This document shows positions 25,901-38,312 of a stretch of DNA of 64,000 nt, piece by piece. The first letter of the stretch is position 1, and each line of letters opens with the position of its first letter. The notes under the pieces are model-generated. The model had not been told where the DNA came from, searched no databases, and saw only the letters and a program-made list of their open reading frames with translations. This stretch comes from Paraphysoderma sedebokerense (lineage: Eukaryota > Blastocladiomycota > Physodermatomycetes > Physodermatales > Physodermataceae). Where the stretch lies: positions 248,001 to 312,000 of the forward strand of contig JAHLJZ010000021.1 of NCBI GenBank assembly GCA_025602915.1. The letters are read 5' to 3'. A program made the translations under genes and the position numbers.

Positions 25901-26469
25901 TAAGCGTTCGTCACGCAGTGTCGAAGTTTCCCAGAACCAAGATGAATTACAACCAACCTTTCTCAACATCAACCAAAAACTCCAGAAAGCGGGCTGCTTT
26001 TATTCCTAATGTATCTAATATTCCTAATCTTGAAAATATACCCAACAACACCCCGAAAGCAAACACCTTTTCCTGTCCCAGGATGTTGAAGTCTAGACCT
26101 TTAGAACCCAGCTTGCCTTCAATGAAATCTTGCATTGCCTATAAATCGTTTGATTTTTTCAAACGAAAAAGTAGATTAGGTGACATAAGATACAAGAATA
26201 AATCGATTGGTTAGCTTCAAATTATTTTCGAGCAATCTTGGATCCCACAGAATCGTTCGTTCTCGAAACGAATTCAATGAATACGCAGAAAATAAACGTA
26301 CAGCTTCAATTTTCTTCAAATCTGGCAAATTGAATTTGTCTGTTTCTATTCCAGATGGATTATGAATTACCAAAGTTGGAACCCTTCGTTGTTTCATTAT
26401 TGACGTGGTACTCTGATTTGCTTCTGGCCGGACCGGTTGACGCATAGATGGCGATGGGGAAACATTCAT
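22943..26469 (-). CDS. Class I 3',5'-cyclic-nucleotide phosphodiesterase
   Basis: Five exons (26194-26469, 25968-26138, 25776-25899, 23439-25706, 22943-23301) give about 1065 residues. The PDEase I catalytic domain shows NPYHNFFHAT, the metal site LCHDIGHPGKNN, ATDMSHHYSLV, LLKVILHAADISN and LREHFEQGDYE in order, so it should hydrolyse cAMP and/or cGMP. Between ATDMSHHY and HAADISN lies an insert of about 100 Ser- and Glu-rich residues that ordinary PDEs lack. After the domain comes a tail of more than 450 mostly Ser-rich residues, probably disordered and phosphorylated. No PAS or GAF domain precedes the catalytic domain. The boundary between exons 2 and 3 uses a GTTGAG donor and is the least certain splice. 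The C-terminal exon depends on a GTTTGT donor. Confidence 0.85.
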
Positions 26470-28409
26470 AATATAAATTAAATCAACGTTTAAATTAAAC
26501 TTCTATTAAAGCCGTCGCACTCTATGATAAGCTGACTAGGGATAAATTCTTTTCGAATGCCCGTAAGAGTTTGTTGCCGAATACACCAAGGTGATGAGAA
26601 AGCGTTCTTCGCTTCGCTTCCAGTACGGAATTTTGATGTAAATGATACTGGTATACTGAAAGGTAAATCGATTGATTATTGGAGGTGCAAGTCTAGTTTG
26701 AATACTGGCAAAGACGAGATTTCAGATGCCAAATGATACCGATAGCAGGGACGGATACAGCTATCGAAGGAGGGAGTCAAAGGGAGGGAGTGGGCAAATC
26801 AACGGAGGATATTATTTTCGACGACGGCTAGTTTGAGTGTTAAGACGGAACCATCAAAGAATCATGAGCTACTCGATATATGATGTCAGATGTGGATGGG
26901 GAGGTGTTATGGCGAGTTCTGGCTTTAATTTTTGTCACACAGCTCGCTTGAACTCGTGCATCCACTCCGACAGGGAACAACGAAGGTGGCCAAAATCACA
27001 CAAAGACGATTTATAAAGTAACCATGACGTCCATTCACAAATACAATGTACACATGGAGATGGTATATATTATCGCCAGGTGAATTTAGCGGTCCTTGCA
27101 CAAGCGTCATGGATAATATTTTTCTGCAAAGACCACACTGACATGATTTATTCTCCTTCTCATATATGATTTGATAAGAATCCCTCCATGAATGCTTTTG
27201 AGCTAGACTCACAGGAAAGTATTGTGTTTGCCCTATATGTAATATGTACTTCTGAGATACAGGCTCCTTTATTCTCTCACTGATTAGACTAACGCCAGTT
27301 TGACGGATTGTTGCACCCGCATCTTATTACATCAACAGTCTTGATAATTTATAAAGATCATGTATCTAGCCTGAGAATAGCCCCGCGGAGAACGAATAAA
27401 CACTTTTTTAAAAGTAGTAAGCTTAACGACATGTAGCGGTAAACTTAACTAAACTTAACTGGGCCATAACAAGTCACTGATTTACTTTGGAATATCATGA
27501 ATGCAGCATCTGTCATACTCAGAGTTATCAAGGTGTATGAATGCCGACATAATTAGCAGAGTGATTATACTGCGTCAAATGTTGATTTGATATGTGGGCC
27601 TCAGATGTCAGAAAGTACACATGAGAGTCGCTCAGTCTGGCGAGAAGCAAAGAATTTGACATCTGGATTTATTTATTTGTTTAAAGCAGGCACATATACA
27701 GTAAGGAAACATCTCAAGATCAGGTTGTCAGAAGGTGAATTATAAACCATCATTCGGTGAGTATTTTTCACCGTAAGTAGACAAAGGATTGTATCCGTTT
27801 TCATCATTTGAGATGTTTCCATTGAGAAGTGAATAAAAAAATAAAAAAATAGCACGAAAGAAGACAGAAGCTAATCGACTATGGCAGAGGAATTTGGAAC
27901 GGACTTCTGTGGCTGCTCGACTTTCCGATGACCAAAATCAAGGAGCAAACTTTTGTTTTAAACCGGTCGTTATGGCAACGTGCTAATCTCGTGAGATATC
28001 GTCCATTCCATTAAAATCATGACTTACAACTAATTATGGAGTTAAGTGTTTTGATAAACACAGGGGAAGAGCACTTATCCAGACATACATGACTTTGCAC
28101 TGCATACTTGAGCTTCATTTGCGCATTCTACCAAGATAATTTTGTACAGCAGTCAATACTTGATTATTGATCCAATAATATCACGGAGCCCCCCTAATAG
28201 AACAAATTATTTTTCATGCATACAAGATTGTTGATAGCCTATATGGCATGGTGGCCTCGTAATCTTGACTCCGTACATCATAATTGACCCTGGCAAAGTG
28301 GACACGTCCGACTTCGGAGAACGGGCTTCTGGAACTCCGCACAAACCTTATCCGGTGTCGAAATTCTTTTGATTCAATACCCCGACAAAAACTGCTACTG
28401 CATTCGGCA
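26470..28409. other. Long divergent intergenic region, phosphodiesterase / VPS37
   Basis: This is about 1.9 kb with no convincing gene. A 95-codon open stretch on the minus strand (26925-27212) has a few cysteines but no family signature. A short tandem of AAACTTAACT occurs twice near 27450. The region probably contains two promoters and untranslated exons. Confidence 0.4.
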
Positions 28410-29889
28410 ATGTGGTCTTCTAATAAGTTATCAAGCTCAACCAAATCCTCATGGCGAACTCCTCAGGCTGACTTGTTTGTATACTTTATCTCCACTTTGC
28501 GTAATACTCGACAATAATTGACCAGAACCGTTTGAATAGAAAACAAAAGCAAATACAGTCTCTGATGACCACTATCCCTTCGGCACAGGAGATAATTCCA
28601 CAATCGACTTATCAGGTCCCCATACCACTGCAAGCTTTTACAGTCTTTCTCTTGATTAAACTCCCACCGTCGTTTCCAGATTCGCCACCATTGATTTATG
28701 TGAATCCAGCTTGCTACCATAATTGGATATCGGAAGGGATGGTAGTAGGATTTCCTAAAATTAGAGAGGGCGGGTGGAGTGTACATATGAGCTTGGGTAG
28801 CTGCGTCAAAGAAAGTTAGTATACTCATCTGATGATGACCACATTTCGATGTGGAAGATGCTTTATCCGAGCTACAGAAGTGTGAAAGTTAACATTATGA
28901 TAATCCTACAAATTCTAGTCATGCAAGAGTTTCAGACTCGCCCGCCATCAAAAGATCCTATAAGTCATTCCTCGAACCCATCCACTAGCCGACCGCTGCC
29001 ACCACCTCCCAGACCACACACCGCAGTAGGATCATACCAGCCCCCTCCATATCAATATCCAGCAAACAATTATGCTTCGACGTCGCAGTCACAATCTCAG
29101 TCGCAATATAATCTGTCTCCGTCGACTACAGTACAGTCTGGTCACGATTCTCCGATTAGGACTGCAAAGCAGGAGCGGCAGTCGTTTAAATTACCCGACA
29201 GTATAGAAGAACTAGAAGAACTACAGAACGATGACGACGTATTTGACGACTTTTTTATGACGCTGGATCAAGTTAAAAATATGCTTGCTGTGGAGAAAGA
29301 GTTAAGGCAGGGTAATGCAACGATTGCAGGTATGATTTCTCTCATTTCGTCCTCACATCCTTATATAACACTAAGTTTCTCTTCTGCATATTTCATATCT
29401 CATACATATGCTAATATTTTAATACTACTCTAACGGCAAAAGAACGGAATATATCGAAGAAAGATGCTTTGTCAACGTCGAAACAACGTGTTCGTGATTT
29501 ACAAGAAGAGCAATTTGCTCTTCGTAAAGGACTCGACGAAAAAATGAGAATGCATGCTGAACTAATGAGTGTACGTCTCCATATTTTCTTTCGGTTCATT
29601 GCCACACTCTCTATCTCGATTATTCTACAGTATCGTCCGCTGAACTAAAACTCTTTTCACCCAGAAATATCATCCTTCGACCCTTCTCACACTCCTTCGA
29701 CAATCCATCAATCAGGCAGATGGGGCGGCAGAAGAAATTGCGACTAAATTCTTAGACCGCGATAGTCAAGTAGATACGGAAATGTTTCTCAAAAAATATA
29801 GGGATATTAGAAAGTTGGTACATTTGAGAACTAGTAAACTGGAAATAGTGAGCGAACGGGGCGAAGCAGTCTGGTCTGGTTCAAGCTAA
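28410..29889 (+). CDS. VPS37: ESCRT-I subunit VPS37 with N-terminal UEV-like domain (VPS37A type)
   Basis: Five exons (28410-28474, 28540-28814, 28919-29329, 29443-29570, 29665-29889) encode 367 residues. Residues about 20-115 resemble a UEV fold: after QSLMTTIP come YQVPIPLQAFTVFLLIKLPP and PLIYVNPACYHNWI, as in human VPS37A. A Pro/Gln/Ser-rich linker follows (SQSQSQSQYN). The C-terminal half is the Mod(r) domain, with SIEELEELQNDDDVFDDFF, LDQVKNMLAVEKEL and DEKMRMHAELMSKYHPSTLL. VPS37 joins VPS23 (TSG101) and VPS28 in ESCRT-I, which sorts ubiquitinated cargo into multivesicular bodies. The first exon, starting MWSSNKLSSS, was chosen because it is the only upstream ATG that joins in frame; its donor is GTTTGT. 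Confidence 0.85.
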
Positions 29890-30259
29890 ATCAGTTAAAA
29901 TGTTTAATGATTTTAGGATAGTATGTAAAGTAAGCTAAAGACGACCTTCTTCCTGAACTTAAATACCTCAATCAATCTCATGATTTAATTGTTGCAATAA
30001 TCAAGAGCCAAGGAAATGCTTTACATCGAGAGACCTTGATAGGTAACTTTATATTGCACATACAATAACTCATACGGAAACTATCAAGCGAAATGGTGAT
30101 CTTTAGAGGTTTGGAAAGAGACCATGGGCCGGTCGGTAACGAAGACGCGACACTGTTACTCTGAGCATTTAACACGTGACTTTGCAAACACGGCCCAATT
30201 TCTTTTGTCGCTCCAGTCACTTCCTTTCTATCCCCATTCCTTACTTGTAGTATTTCAAG
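29890..30259. other. Intergenic region between VPS37 and GNL3
   Basis: Both flanking genes are on the plus strand. I see no gene, RNA or repeat. Confidence 0.4.
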
Positions 30260-32945
30260 ATGGTTCCCAAGAGTATGTTGTTATTTCGCTCCATTTAAAT
30301 GGAGGAGCTATCATGTGTTTTGATTTCTAACATTTATCAACTTTTTGCCGCTGCATAATGTAGAAGCAAAATCGAAACGTGGTACTTGTCGACAAAAGTA
30401 TAAGATCAAACGGAAGGTTGCCGAAGCTCATAGAAAAGCTAAGCGGGATGCCAAAAGAAATCCTCAGCCTACGAGTGCGTATTACTGATTGAATCGTCTT
30501 TGTTCAATTTGATTTAGGACCCAAATGATTTAATCGCATTTTCAATTTCCAGAATCGAAGAAGGACCCCGGTATTCCCAACTTGTGGCCTTTCAAGGAGA
30601 AACTGTTGGCTGAAATTGAAGAGCAGAAACGAAGGGTACATGATTTATGAATTTACCGTGATAATAATTCATCGATTGCTTACTCTTGTCATCGAATCAT
30701 TCTAGGCCGAGGAAGAAAAACTTCGACAGAAGGAAATGCGCTCTAATCAACATATGAAGAATCGAAGTATGAATTCTAAGCAGTCGCTTGCTGATCTTGC
30801 GCAATCGGCCAATGCGCGAACGGAAGCATTCAATCAATCTCTGTCATCCTCGTCGGCATCATCCGATTTTCAGCCTGAACTTGAAGATTCCGCACTCAAT
30901 ACCAAAGATAATTCACGAAAAGCATATTATAAGGAATTTAGAAAAGTAATTGAGAACGCTGACGTTATTTTGGAAGTCCTCGATGCTCGTGATCCTTTAG
31001 GCACTAGGGCCAAACACATCGAACGAATGGTAATGGAGGCCGGAACGAATAAAAAGATCATTCTGGTGTTGAATAAGGTTGATTTGGTGCCAAAGGAAGT
31101 TGTGGAGGGATGGTTAAAGTACTTGAGAGATGAATTCCCTACAATTTTGTTCAAAGCTAGTACTCAAAGCCAGAGGCGGAACCTTGGGCAAGGCAAGGTT
31201 GCAGTTGAGCATGCGAGCGAAGGTTTACTTCACACCAGCGAATGCCTAGGTAAACTTCATTATCTTAGTTTACTTGTCTTCCTTTTTCTCAAATATTAAA
31301 CATGGGTCTTATATAGGTGCCGATTCTTTGATCAACCTTCTGAAAAACTACAGCCGTTCGCAAGATTTGAAAACCTCTATTACTGTCGGTGTCATCGGAT
31401 ATCCGAATGTCGGCAAATCGTCGTTAATCAACTCTCTGAAGCGGTCCAAAGTCTGCAGTATCGGCAGCACTCCAGGCGTTACCAAAGTTTCTCAAGAGAT
31501 TACGTTGGATAAAAACATCAAATTGATTGACTGTCCCGGTATCGTCTTTAGCACCGGCAAAACCGACAACTGGCAGGATGCAGCTCAAGTAATGTTGCGA
31601 AATTGTATTAAAGTAGAACTTCTGGATGATCCCATCACACCAGGTACTTATATCCACCCATCATGGCCTCAAACGCATGATTGCTTGCCGATGACTAATA
31701 TATCATTTTGGCGGTGTTACTTGTCGGATAGTGGAATTAATCCTTACGCGATGTCAAAAACAAACACTCATGCTCCTCTACAACATTCCCCATTTCTCGT
31801 CCACAAGCGACTTCCTTCTCCATATCTCTAAACAACGTGGCAAACTCAAGAAGGGTGGTGTCCCCGATTTGGAAGCCGCAGCAAAAACGATACTACAAGA
31901 CTGGAATTCCGGGAAGATTCCATATTATACAGTTCCACCGAAGCGAGAGTTAGGCGGGAGTGCGTCATTTGTGACGGGGTTATCAGAACAGTTTGATATT
32001 GGAAGTATAGATAATGATTTGAATAAGTTGAAGAGTCAGAGAGAAATGGGAGTGGACTTTGTCGCAATGGCAAGTGTCGAGAACGACGATGATATTGATA
32101 TGGGATCAGGAGATGACGAAGATATGGATGATGGAGAAAGGTAATCTTCTATTTTAATCTATTAATCTTGATCGCGGGGTGACCCATCCGGAATAGCAAT
32201 GATGCTTAAATTTATAGCATGTATTACCTGAATTTATTCATGTTGAAACCTTTTTTCACTGAGCTATTCAGATCCAGCTTGTATTATCATCCGTGTACTC
32301 CGTTCAGGAATATCTAATGATTTTGTTTTCTTTTATCTTTCCAACTAGTGTGGACTCTCAATATGATGAAATGGAAGCAGACGAAATGATGGATCAAGAT
32401 GAAAGGTTTGTTATATTTGAATTATTTTGTCGTTCAGACTTGGGATGAAACGAGGAAACTATGATGATCCCATCGATTACATTTCAGTGCATAGTTCATC
32501 TGATATCTATTGATGTTTATCGGGAATCTGAGTTCGCATTATTCAACAGCATTTTCGTCGGATTGGAAAGACGCACACTACAAATTCTAACCGCACCTCC
32601 TGTTCCTAATGAATTTGCAGCGTCTCTAGTTCTGTGATATCGATCGATGAATCCCGCATTAAATCATCGAAGTCCAAGCAGACAGCGCAACCCACAAAGA
32701 AGCAATCCGTATTGTCTTCATTAGAGGAAGAACTGAATCCTCAAGCCAATAAATCTCTCCGTAAACAGCAGAAACGGAAACAAAAGCAGGCCAAGAAGTT
32801 TGCTGAAAAATCTGCAGCTTCTGGATTGGAGGGATGGGTTAATGATGGTGACGAAATGATGGATGATAACTACGATTTTGGTGAGTTTGCGTGGACAGGA
32901 GCAGGTAGTGGAATTGCTGGATTGGAGGACGATGATAGCGAATAG
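30260..32945 (+). CDS. GNL3: Nucleolar GTPase of the nucleostemin/NUG1 family
   Basis: Eight exons join in frame (30260-30272, 30364-30474, 30553-30635, 30706-31249, 31317-31643, 31732-32140, 32349-32405, 32621-32945), giving 622 residues. The basic N-terminus starts [13 protein letters not shown] and holds the nucleolar-targeting GN3L region with [15 protein letters not shown]. The GTPase is circularly permuted: NKVDLVP at about 192-198 (G4) comes before GYPNVGKSS at 278-286 (G1) and DCPG at about 322-325 (G3). Later parts include [17 protein letters not shown] and a polar, lysine- and acid-rich tail. Homologues assist export and maturation of pre-60S ribosomal subunits. The 13-nt first coding exon is supported by continuous frame into the conserved basic region. 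Confidence 0.92.
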
Positions 32946-33382
32946 ACTATTGTTTAATTATTGAGTTCATATTTCTATTTCTGTATGAATACATTTCTGT
33001 GTACCCTCTCTTAAAAAAACCCCAACTTTCATTCTGACAAGATGGCCTTTCTGCCCTGAAGATTTGAAACTTCTCGTAAAGCTCCGACAAAGTACAAGCG
33101 CCTTCCATGTAGTATCCAAGGACCAGAGAGGTCGGGAAAATTTTATTCGAGTACATTATCTATCAAACAAACAAACAAGCATTCATACAATTCTTTTAAT
33201 TCTCACGTCAAGTAAGGAAACAAACACAAATGAATACATTGATCGTAAACGTTGTATATACATGATATTGTTAACAGAAAAATAATCAGCACTTTAAAGA
33301 GAAGGATGATACCCCGGTTAAAGCTTCGGAAAATTAGACGATGTTAAATACTTTCAGGCAGCCCAGAAAGTATCATGAATAT
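32946..33382. other. Convergent 3' region, GNL3 / ISWI
   Basis: This is untranslated AT-rich sequence between two stop codons. I see nothing else. Confidence 0.45.
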
Positions 33383-36300
33383 CTAAGCTTTAGCTCTTCC
33401 CCGACTTCCACGACCTCTGCCACGCCCGCGACCTCTCCCCCTAGTAGAAGTCTCATTCTCATCGCGACTTTTCTTGGAGCCCTAGATTGAAATATTTTTA
33501 GTACGCTTCAGAAAGAAATCGCACTCAACGACTGACCTTATCATCGCCATTTGCTCTTTTCCTCTTCCTGCCGTCCTCATCATCGGCAGCATTCTCTTTG
33601 GTTAAAAGTGAAACTAAGGTATTGCAACGTCTCGACAACTCTTGCGACGTGCGAGACCGCAAAAACCAATCAAATCTAAAAAGTGGAGAAGTGCGAATTT
33701 CATCTCGCATTCGATCGTATACATCTTCTGAACCGTAGCCATATTTCTCCAAGGTGACGAGCTAATCGCATTGAACGTTAAAGCATTATTTACATGTTGA
33801 ATGAGACAACGTTGACATACCAGGAAGCGATCTTCCTCCTCAGTGTAGTTTTTACCCTTTGCACTTGTGTTATAGGGTATTTTCAAGCCTGAAAGCGGCG
33901 ATCGAAGTTCAGAAATTCGAGCAGTCAATGTTTCTTGGACTTCTTGTACACGGGATAATCGTTTTTCGCCCTTTTCGATGGTGTCGATAATTTTCTTCCA
34001 ATCTAATCAAAATATGAATGCAGTCAGATTAACAACACGGCTTCAATGAGGGAAAACATAATTTCATCCATACCATCGATTTCCTTATACCTTTCCCAGA
34101 AAACGGTAGAATACTGTTTGATTTCATCGACCGTTTTAGTGGGAAGATTTGACGAAAATTGCTCAAAGTTATTCCTAAAGTCGTAAATATGACACAGCGT
34201 TACTTCGAAACTCAGCGAAATCTATGCAATCCTAGAATGAAACAAACCTTCCATAGGCTTCACAACATTTGACAAACTGGCCGAATTCACGTTTGCCCCA
34301 GTTTCCAAAACCTTGCGTCATGAGTTGCTCTTTCTCGGCCGTTTCTTCCTCTGTGAGCGGTTCCGCTGACAATCGGATATTAGAACTCTTTTACAAATCA
34401 GTGAGAATTGTACGGAAATGACGTTAAAAACATACCTTCATCGATTCTGGCTTGCTCTTGTTGTTGCTCCTTTTCAAGTTCTTCGTCGTCAATCTCTTCG
34501 TCAGCTGCTGGGGTGCGCTTAGGAACTTTGTAACCAACTTGTTTCTACATAATGAACGACGATGTTAGCTAAAACTCTGCAATCAAGTTCTCGAAATAAA
34601 CTAAAGGTTTTGCCATACTCTGTAAGCCAATATTTCTTGCTCTTGAAGCTCGTACAATCTCATCGGGAAAAACTGGAAATCATACAATTGAACAAACTTT
34701 GGCGGTTTAGGTGCCTTATTGCTAGCCTCCTTTCTTCCGCCGGTCCTCATGACTCCTCTGTAGTACTCGTCGATGCCATAGTTTACCTTCCTATCTCTCT
34801 TGGTAGGTTCAATCCAATTTAACGCTATATTCTTTTGCTTTTTCTGTCTATAATCTTCTCCGTCCCATTCGTAAGCGCTCCCTTCGAGCCGTAATAGGTC
34901 TTGGATCTGAGCATTCTGATACTTAGCAACCAATTGGGCTGTTTTCTCTTCCCCTTTCTTCAGAATATCGTCAATATCAGCATCTATATCCCCTATACCA
35001 GACTCGGTGTCATTGAATACTTGTTCGGCGCCATGACGAATCATTGCCAGATAATCGTCGCCTGTTTCTTTCGACTGTGACTGGAGTCTGCCGTTTTGGA
35101 TGACCATTTTATCGAGTTGAAGTTTCTGAGTAGCACGTTCAATAACTTTCTCGTCGATAGCATTTTCAGTGACAAATCTGTAGACGACAACTTGCTTCGT
35201 TTGGCCAATACGATGAGCGCGATCTTCAGCTTGCAAGTCGACCTGAGGATTCCAATCGTTGTCGTACAGGACGACAATATCGGCAGTGGTAAGATTGATT
35301 CCTAAACCTCCAGCACGGGTGGTTAGGAGGAAGATAAATTTGCTACTATCAGGTTTGTTGTACTCTTCGATCGCATTGATACGATCTTCATGAGCAGTTT
35401 GTCCATCGATACGACAATATTCTGCAAGGAGGAGAATATTAATAAAAAATTACTTGGGTAAAGAAAACCAGAAAGACGTACCATATCCTTTCCAGAGACA
35501 ATAATCTTCCATGATATCCAACATACGACTCATTTGAGAAAACAATAAAACCCTGGAACCGCGTTCTTTCATACGACCAAGAAGCTTATCGAGGACCACC
35601 ATTTTACCTATGACCGCGGAGTTGGTCAATACCCCCATCTAACTTCAAAATACGGTTATATCCAACTTGTACGTACCAGCATTATCTACGATGTGCTGAT
35701 CCGTGGTGTAAGGAGGACCCGGTTCAGCTCCCTCAAACAGATAGGGATGATTACAACATTTACGAAGCTGCATGACTATGTTCAAAAGTCTCGTTTTGCT
35801 TTCTTTTTTACCAATGGCACCTACGAAGTAAGTTTTTAGCCCAAGTTGCAGAATTGATCTGTCACAGCATTCTATGACCATACCGTTCACAGCGTCAATA
35901 TTCTTTTCCAAAATCTTTTGATACCACTTCTTTTGCATCGAAGACATTCCCACATAAACATTCACTTTCTTTTTTGGCAATAGCGATTTTTCAACGTCCG
36001 CCTTGATACGACGTAACAAGAAAGGACGAAGGACCTAACCAGCAAGAGAGCTTAACAGGCTTCTCATTGCAGCCCTAGGACGGTGAAAATCATACCTTGT
36101 GAAGCTGCTGGACTTTATCCTGATCACCTTCCGAAAACCACTTGTCAAAGTCTTCCGAAGAACTGAAGACATCCGGCAGTAGAAAGTTCAATAGCGCCCA
36201 CAATTCGTGGAGATTGTTTTGCAATGGTGTACCAGTTAGCAGTAACCGGTTTTTACAATCAAATAATCGAACGATCTGGGAAAGCTGAGAATTTTCGTTT

Positions 36301-37767
36301 TTGATTCGGTGCGCTTCGTCAATCACAATATAACCCCATGAAATTTTACGAAAATGTGCCTTTTCCAATAAACAAATCTCGTATGAAGTGATGCAGACTT
36401 CAAATTTTTGTGGGATCAAGACGTTTTTAACAATTTCGGCCTGAGAGAATCACCCGATGTTAACATGAGTTCTGAGAATTTAAAAGTCGGAGAACACCTA
36501 CCCTATCGTCCTTGCTGCCGTGAAACATAAATACGTCGAAGTCCGGAACCCATTTGTTAAATTCATTAACCCAATTGTGTAGGGTAGATTTTGGCACAAT
36601 AACTAAGTGAGGCCCGGGCATGTCACGATAATATTTAAGGTAACCTAAGAAGGAAATTGTTTGAAGTGTTTTGCCGAGACCCTAGTAGAAATATAGCATT
36701 GATTAGAAGAATCGGCAATAGAATCGACGAAAGAATACACATACCATTTCGTCAGCAAGAATACCATTGACACCGTTTTGAAACAAAGAGATCATCCAGT
36801 TAAGGCCAGCCAACTGATAATCACGAAGGGTACCGCCAGTTACATCTATCGACAATAGAAGTCACGATTATGCACAAACTTGTACGTAAGTTCGCCAATA
36901 ATGTACTTACAACTCGGGGACTCTGTAAATACGGTCGTAATATCTGTTTCAGTGTCTCCAGCTAACATTTCTTGGTCTTCTTCCTTCTCAGTTTTCCGAT
37001 GGCGCCGAGATCTAATTTTCAATTGTTAAGTGAATCCATTGAACAGGCTCGACGAACGCTTGATGTAAGGACTAACCCGTCTTTCGAAGATTTAGGTTCA
37101 GGAGATCTCAACAAATCGCGGACGTCATCGTGAATAAAGTGCTGAAAAATCTCCGTTTGCCCCAACAGATATGAATATCGTTTTAGCGTATCGGCAGCCT
37201 GCATATAACGGGGGATTAGACAAGTTAGGAATAATTGAGCAATTCCTCAGCTCCGACAAGACAGAAATAACCGACCTTGGTCTTATCTAGGGCCTTACGT
37301 TTTTCACTTAAAATTGCATTTTGTTGGTCTTTCTGAGCTCTTCTTTCCGCTACCTTTTCCGATCGCTTTCTGCCTTTCTCTACCGTCTAGTAGGAACGCA
37401 TACAAGATCAGCATTTGATATTGACTGTGACACATCTCTAGAACGACAATGCCAATTAGGCCTTTTAATCTTCAATGAACCTGACTTACTTTTGTCCCAT
37501 CTTCATCCTTCACATCCTCGGACATCGGAAGCTGTTGATCGTGCATATCATCGGGCGTTTCCTCGGTCTTGACATTGTCGACTGGTGGCTGAATAGTATT
37601 CACAAAAGCACACAAAACTTGAGTGATCACATCTTTAAGAGTAACTGGTGGACACCAATAACATTAAAGTATACAGAGGGAGTGGAATGCAAACTTACAT
37701 TGATAAGTTGGGGGTTGGCATCATTGACGGGTGTTGCGTCCACATCCATAGCAGTTGGCTCTGGCAT
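33383..37767 (-). CDS. ISWI-type chromatin-remodelling ATPase
   Basis: Eighteen exons join in frame from 37767 down to 33383, giving about 1077 residues: 37695-37767, 37490-37632, 37276-37386, 37077-37198, 36911-37011, 36745-36845, 36502-36681, 36096-36440, 35884-36034, 35677-35820, 35482-35607, 34619-35421, 34436-34544, 34248-34365, 34074-34174, 33821-34002, 33537-33761, 33383-33481. The SNF2 motor has ADEMGLGKT (Walker A, about 215-222), DEAHRIKNE (about 318), [24 protein letters not shown] and [10 protein letters not shown]. The HAND-SANT-SLIDE part follows ([47 protein letters not shown]). It ends in an Arg/Gly-rich tail ([12 protein letters not shown]). The enzyme slides and spaces nucleosomes. 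The first exon junction needs a GTTTGC donor rather than the overlapping GTAAGT, so the N-terminus is the least certain part. Confidence 0.93.
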
Positions 37768-38312
37768 TGTTGACGGAGAATGGGGATGATCGGATAGGGC
37801 GATGATACGTTGCGGTGGAAGGATTCAAGATGCACGAGAAGGAGGGAATTGTGGAATGGAATGTTGTTGCGGAATGAGAGGAGTGTGTAAAACTTTGGCT
37901 TGAGAAAAATTGTTTGCTTTCCATTTCAATGTCGTTCACATGCTGGAGAGTGAACCAGTGAACCACATTGTCCTTGGGCCGCGCGATATATCAATAGACG
38001 AATAATATAAATAACCGTCATGGACACTCTGATCAAAGCGACAATGTCGAACTATTGAAATCGGGATATGGTCAGAAGAAAATACGCTAAACTGCTGAGA
38101 GATCAAATGCTGTGGGTGTTGTATTTGTTTGGGTGAATGCCAAGCATGTACTCTAAATGTAACAGAGAAACCGTAACTGTACAATACATTCTATTCCATG
38201 GTTCCATGATACAAGAAACAAGAAAATGATACAACAAATTCCCAGTAAACGCAAAATCGTCTAAATCTATAATTTACCTATTTAATACAGCAGTCTTGAT
38301 AAACTAAAATCT
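37768..38312. other. Upstream region of ISWI
   Basis: Both flanking genes are on the minus strand. The stretch presumably holds the ISWI promoter. No motif or RNA gene is recognised. Confidence 0.4.

Noticed and set aside
26925-27212. Minus-strand 95-codon frame with several cysteines
   Set aside because: The Cys pattern matches no finger that I know, and there are no supporting exons nearby.
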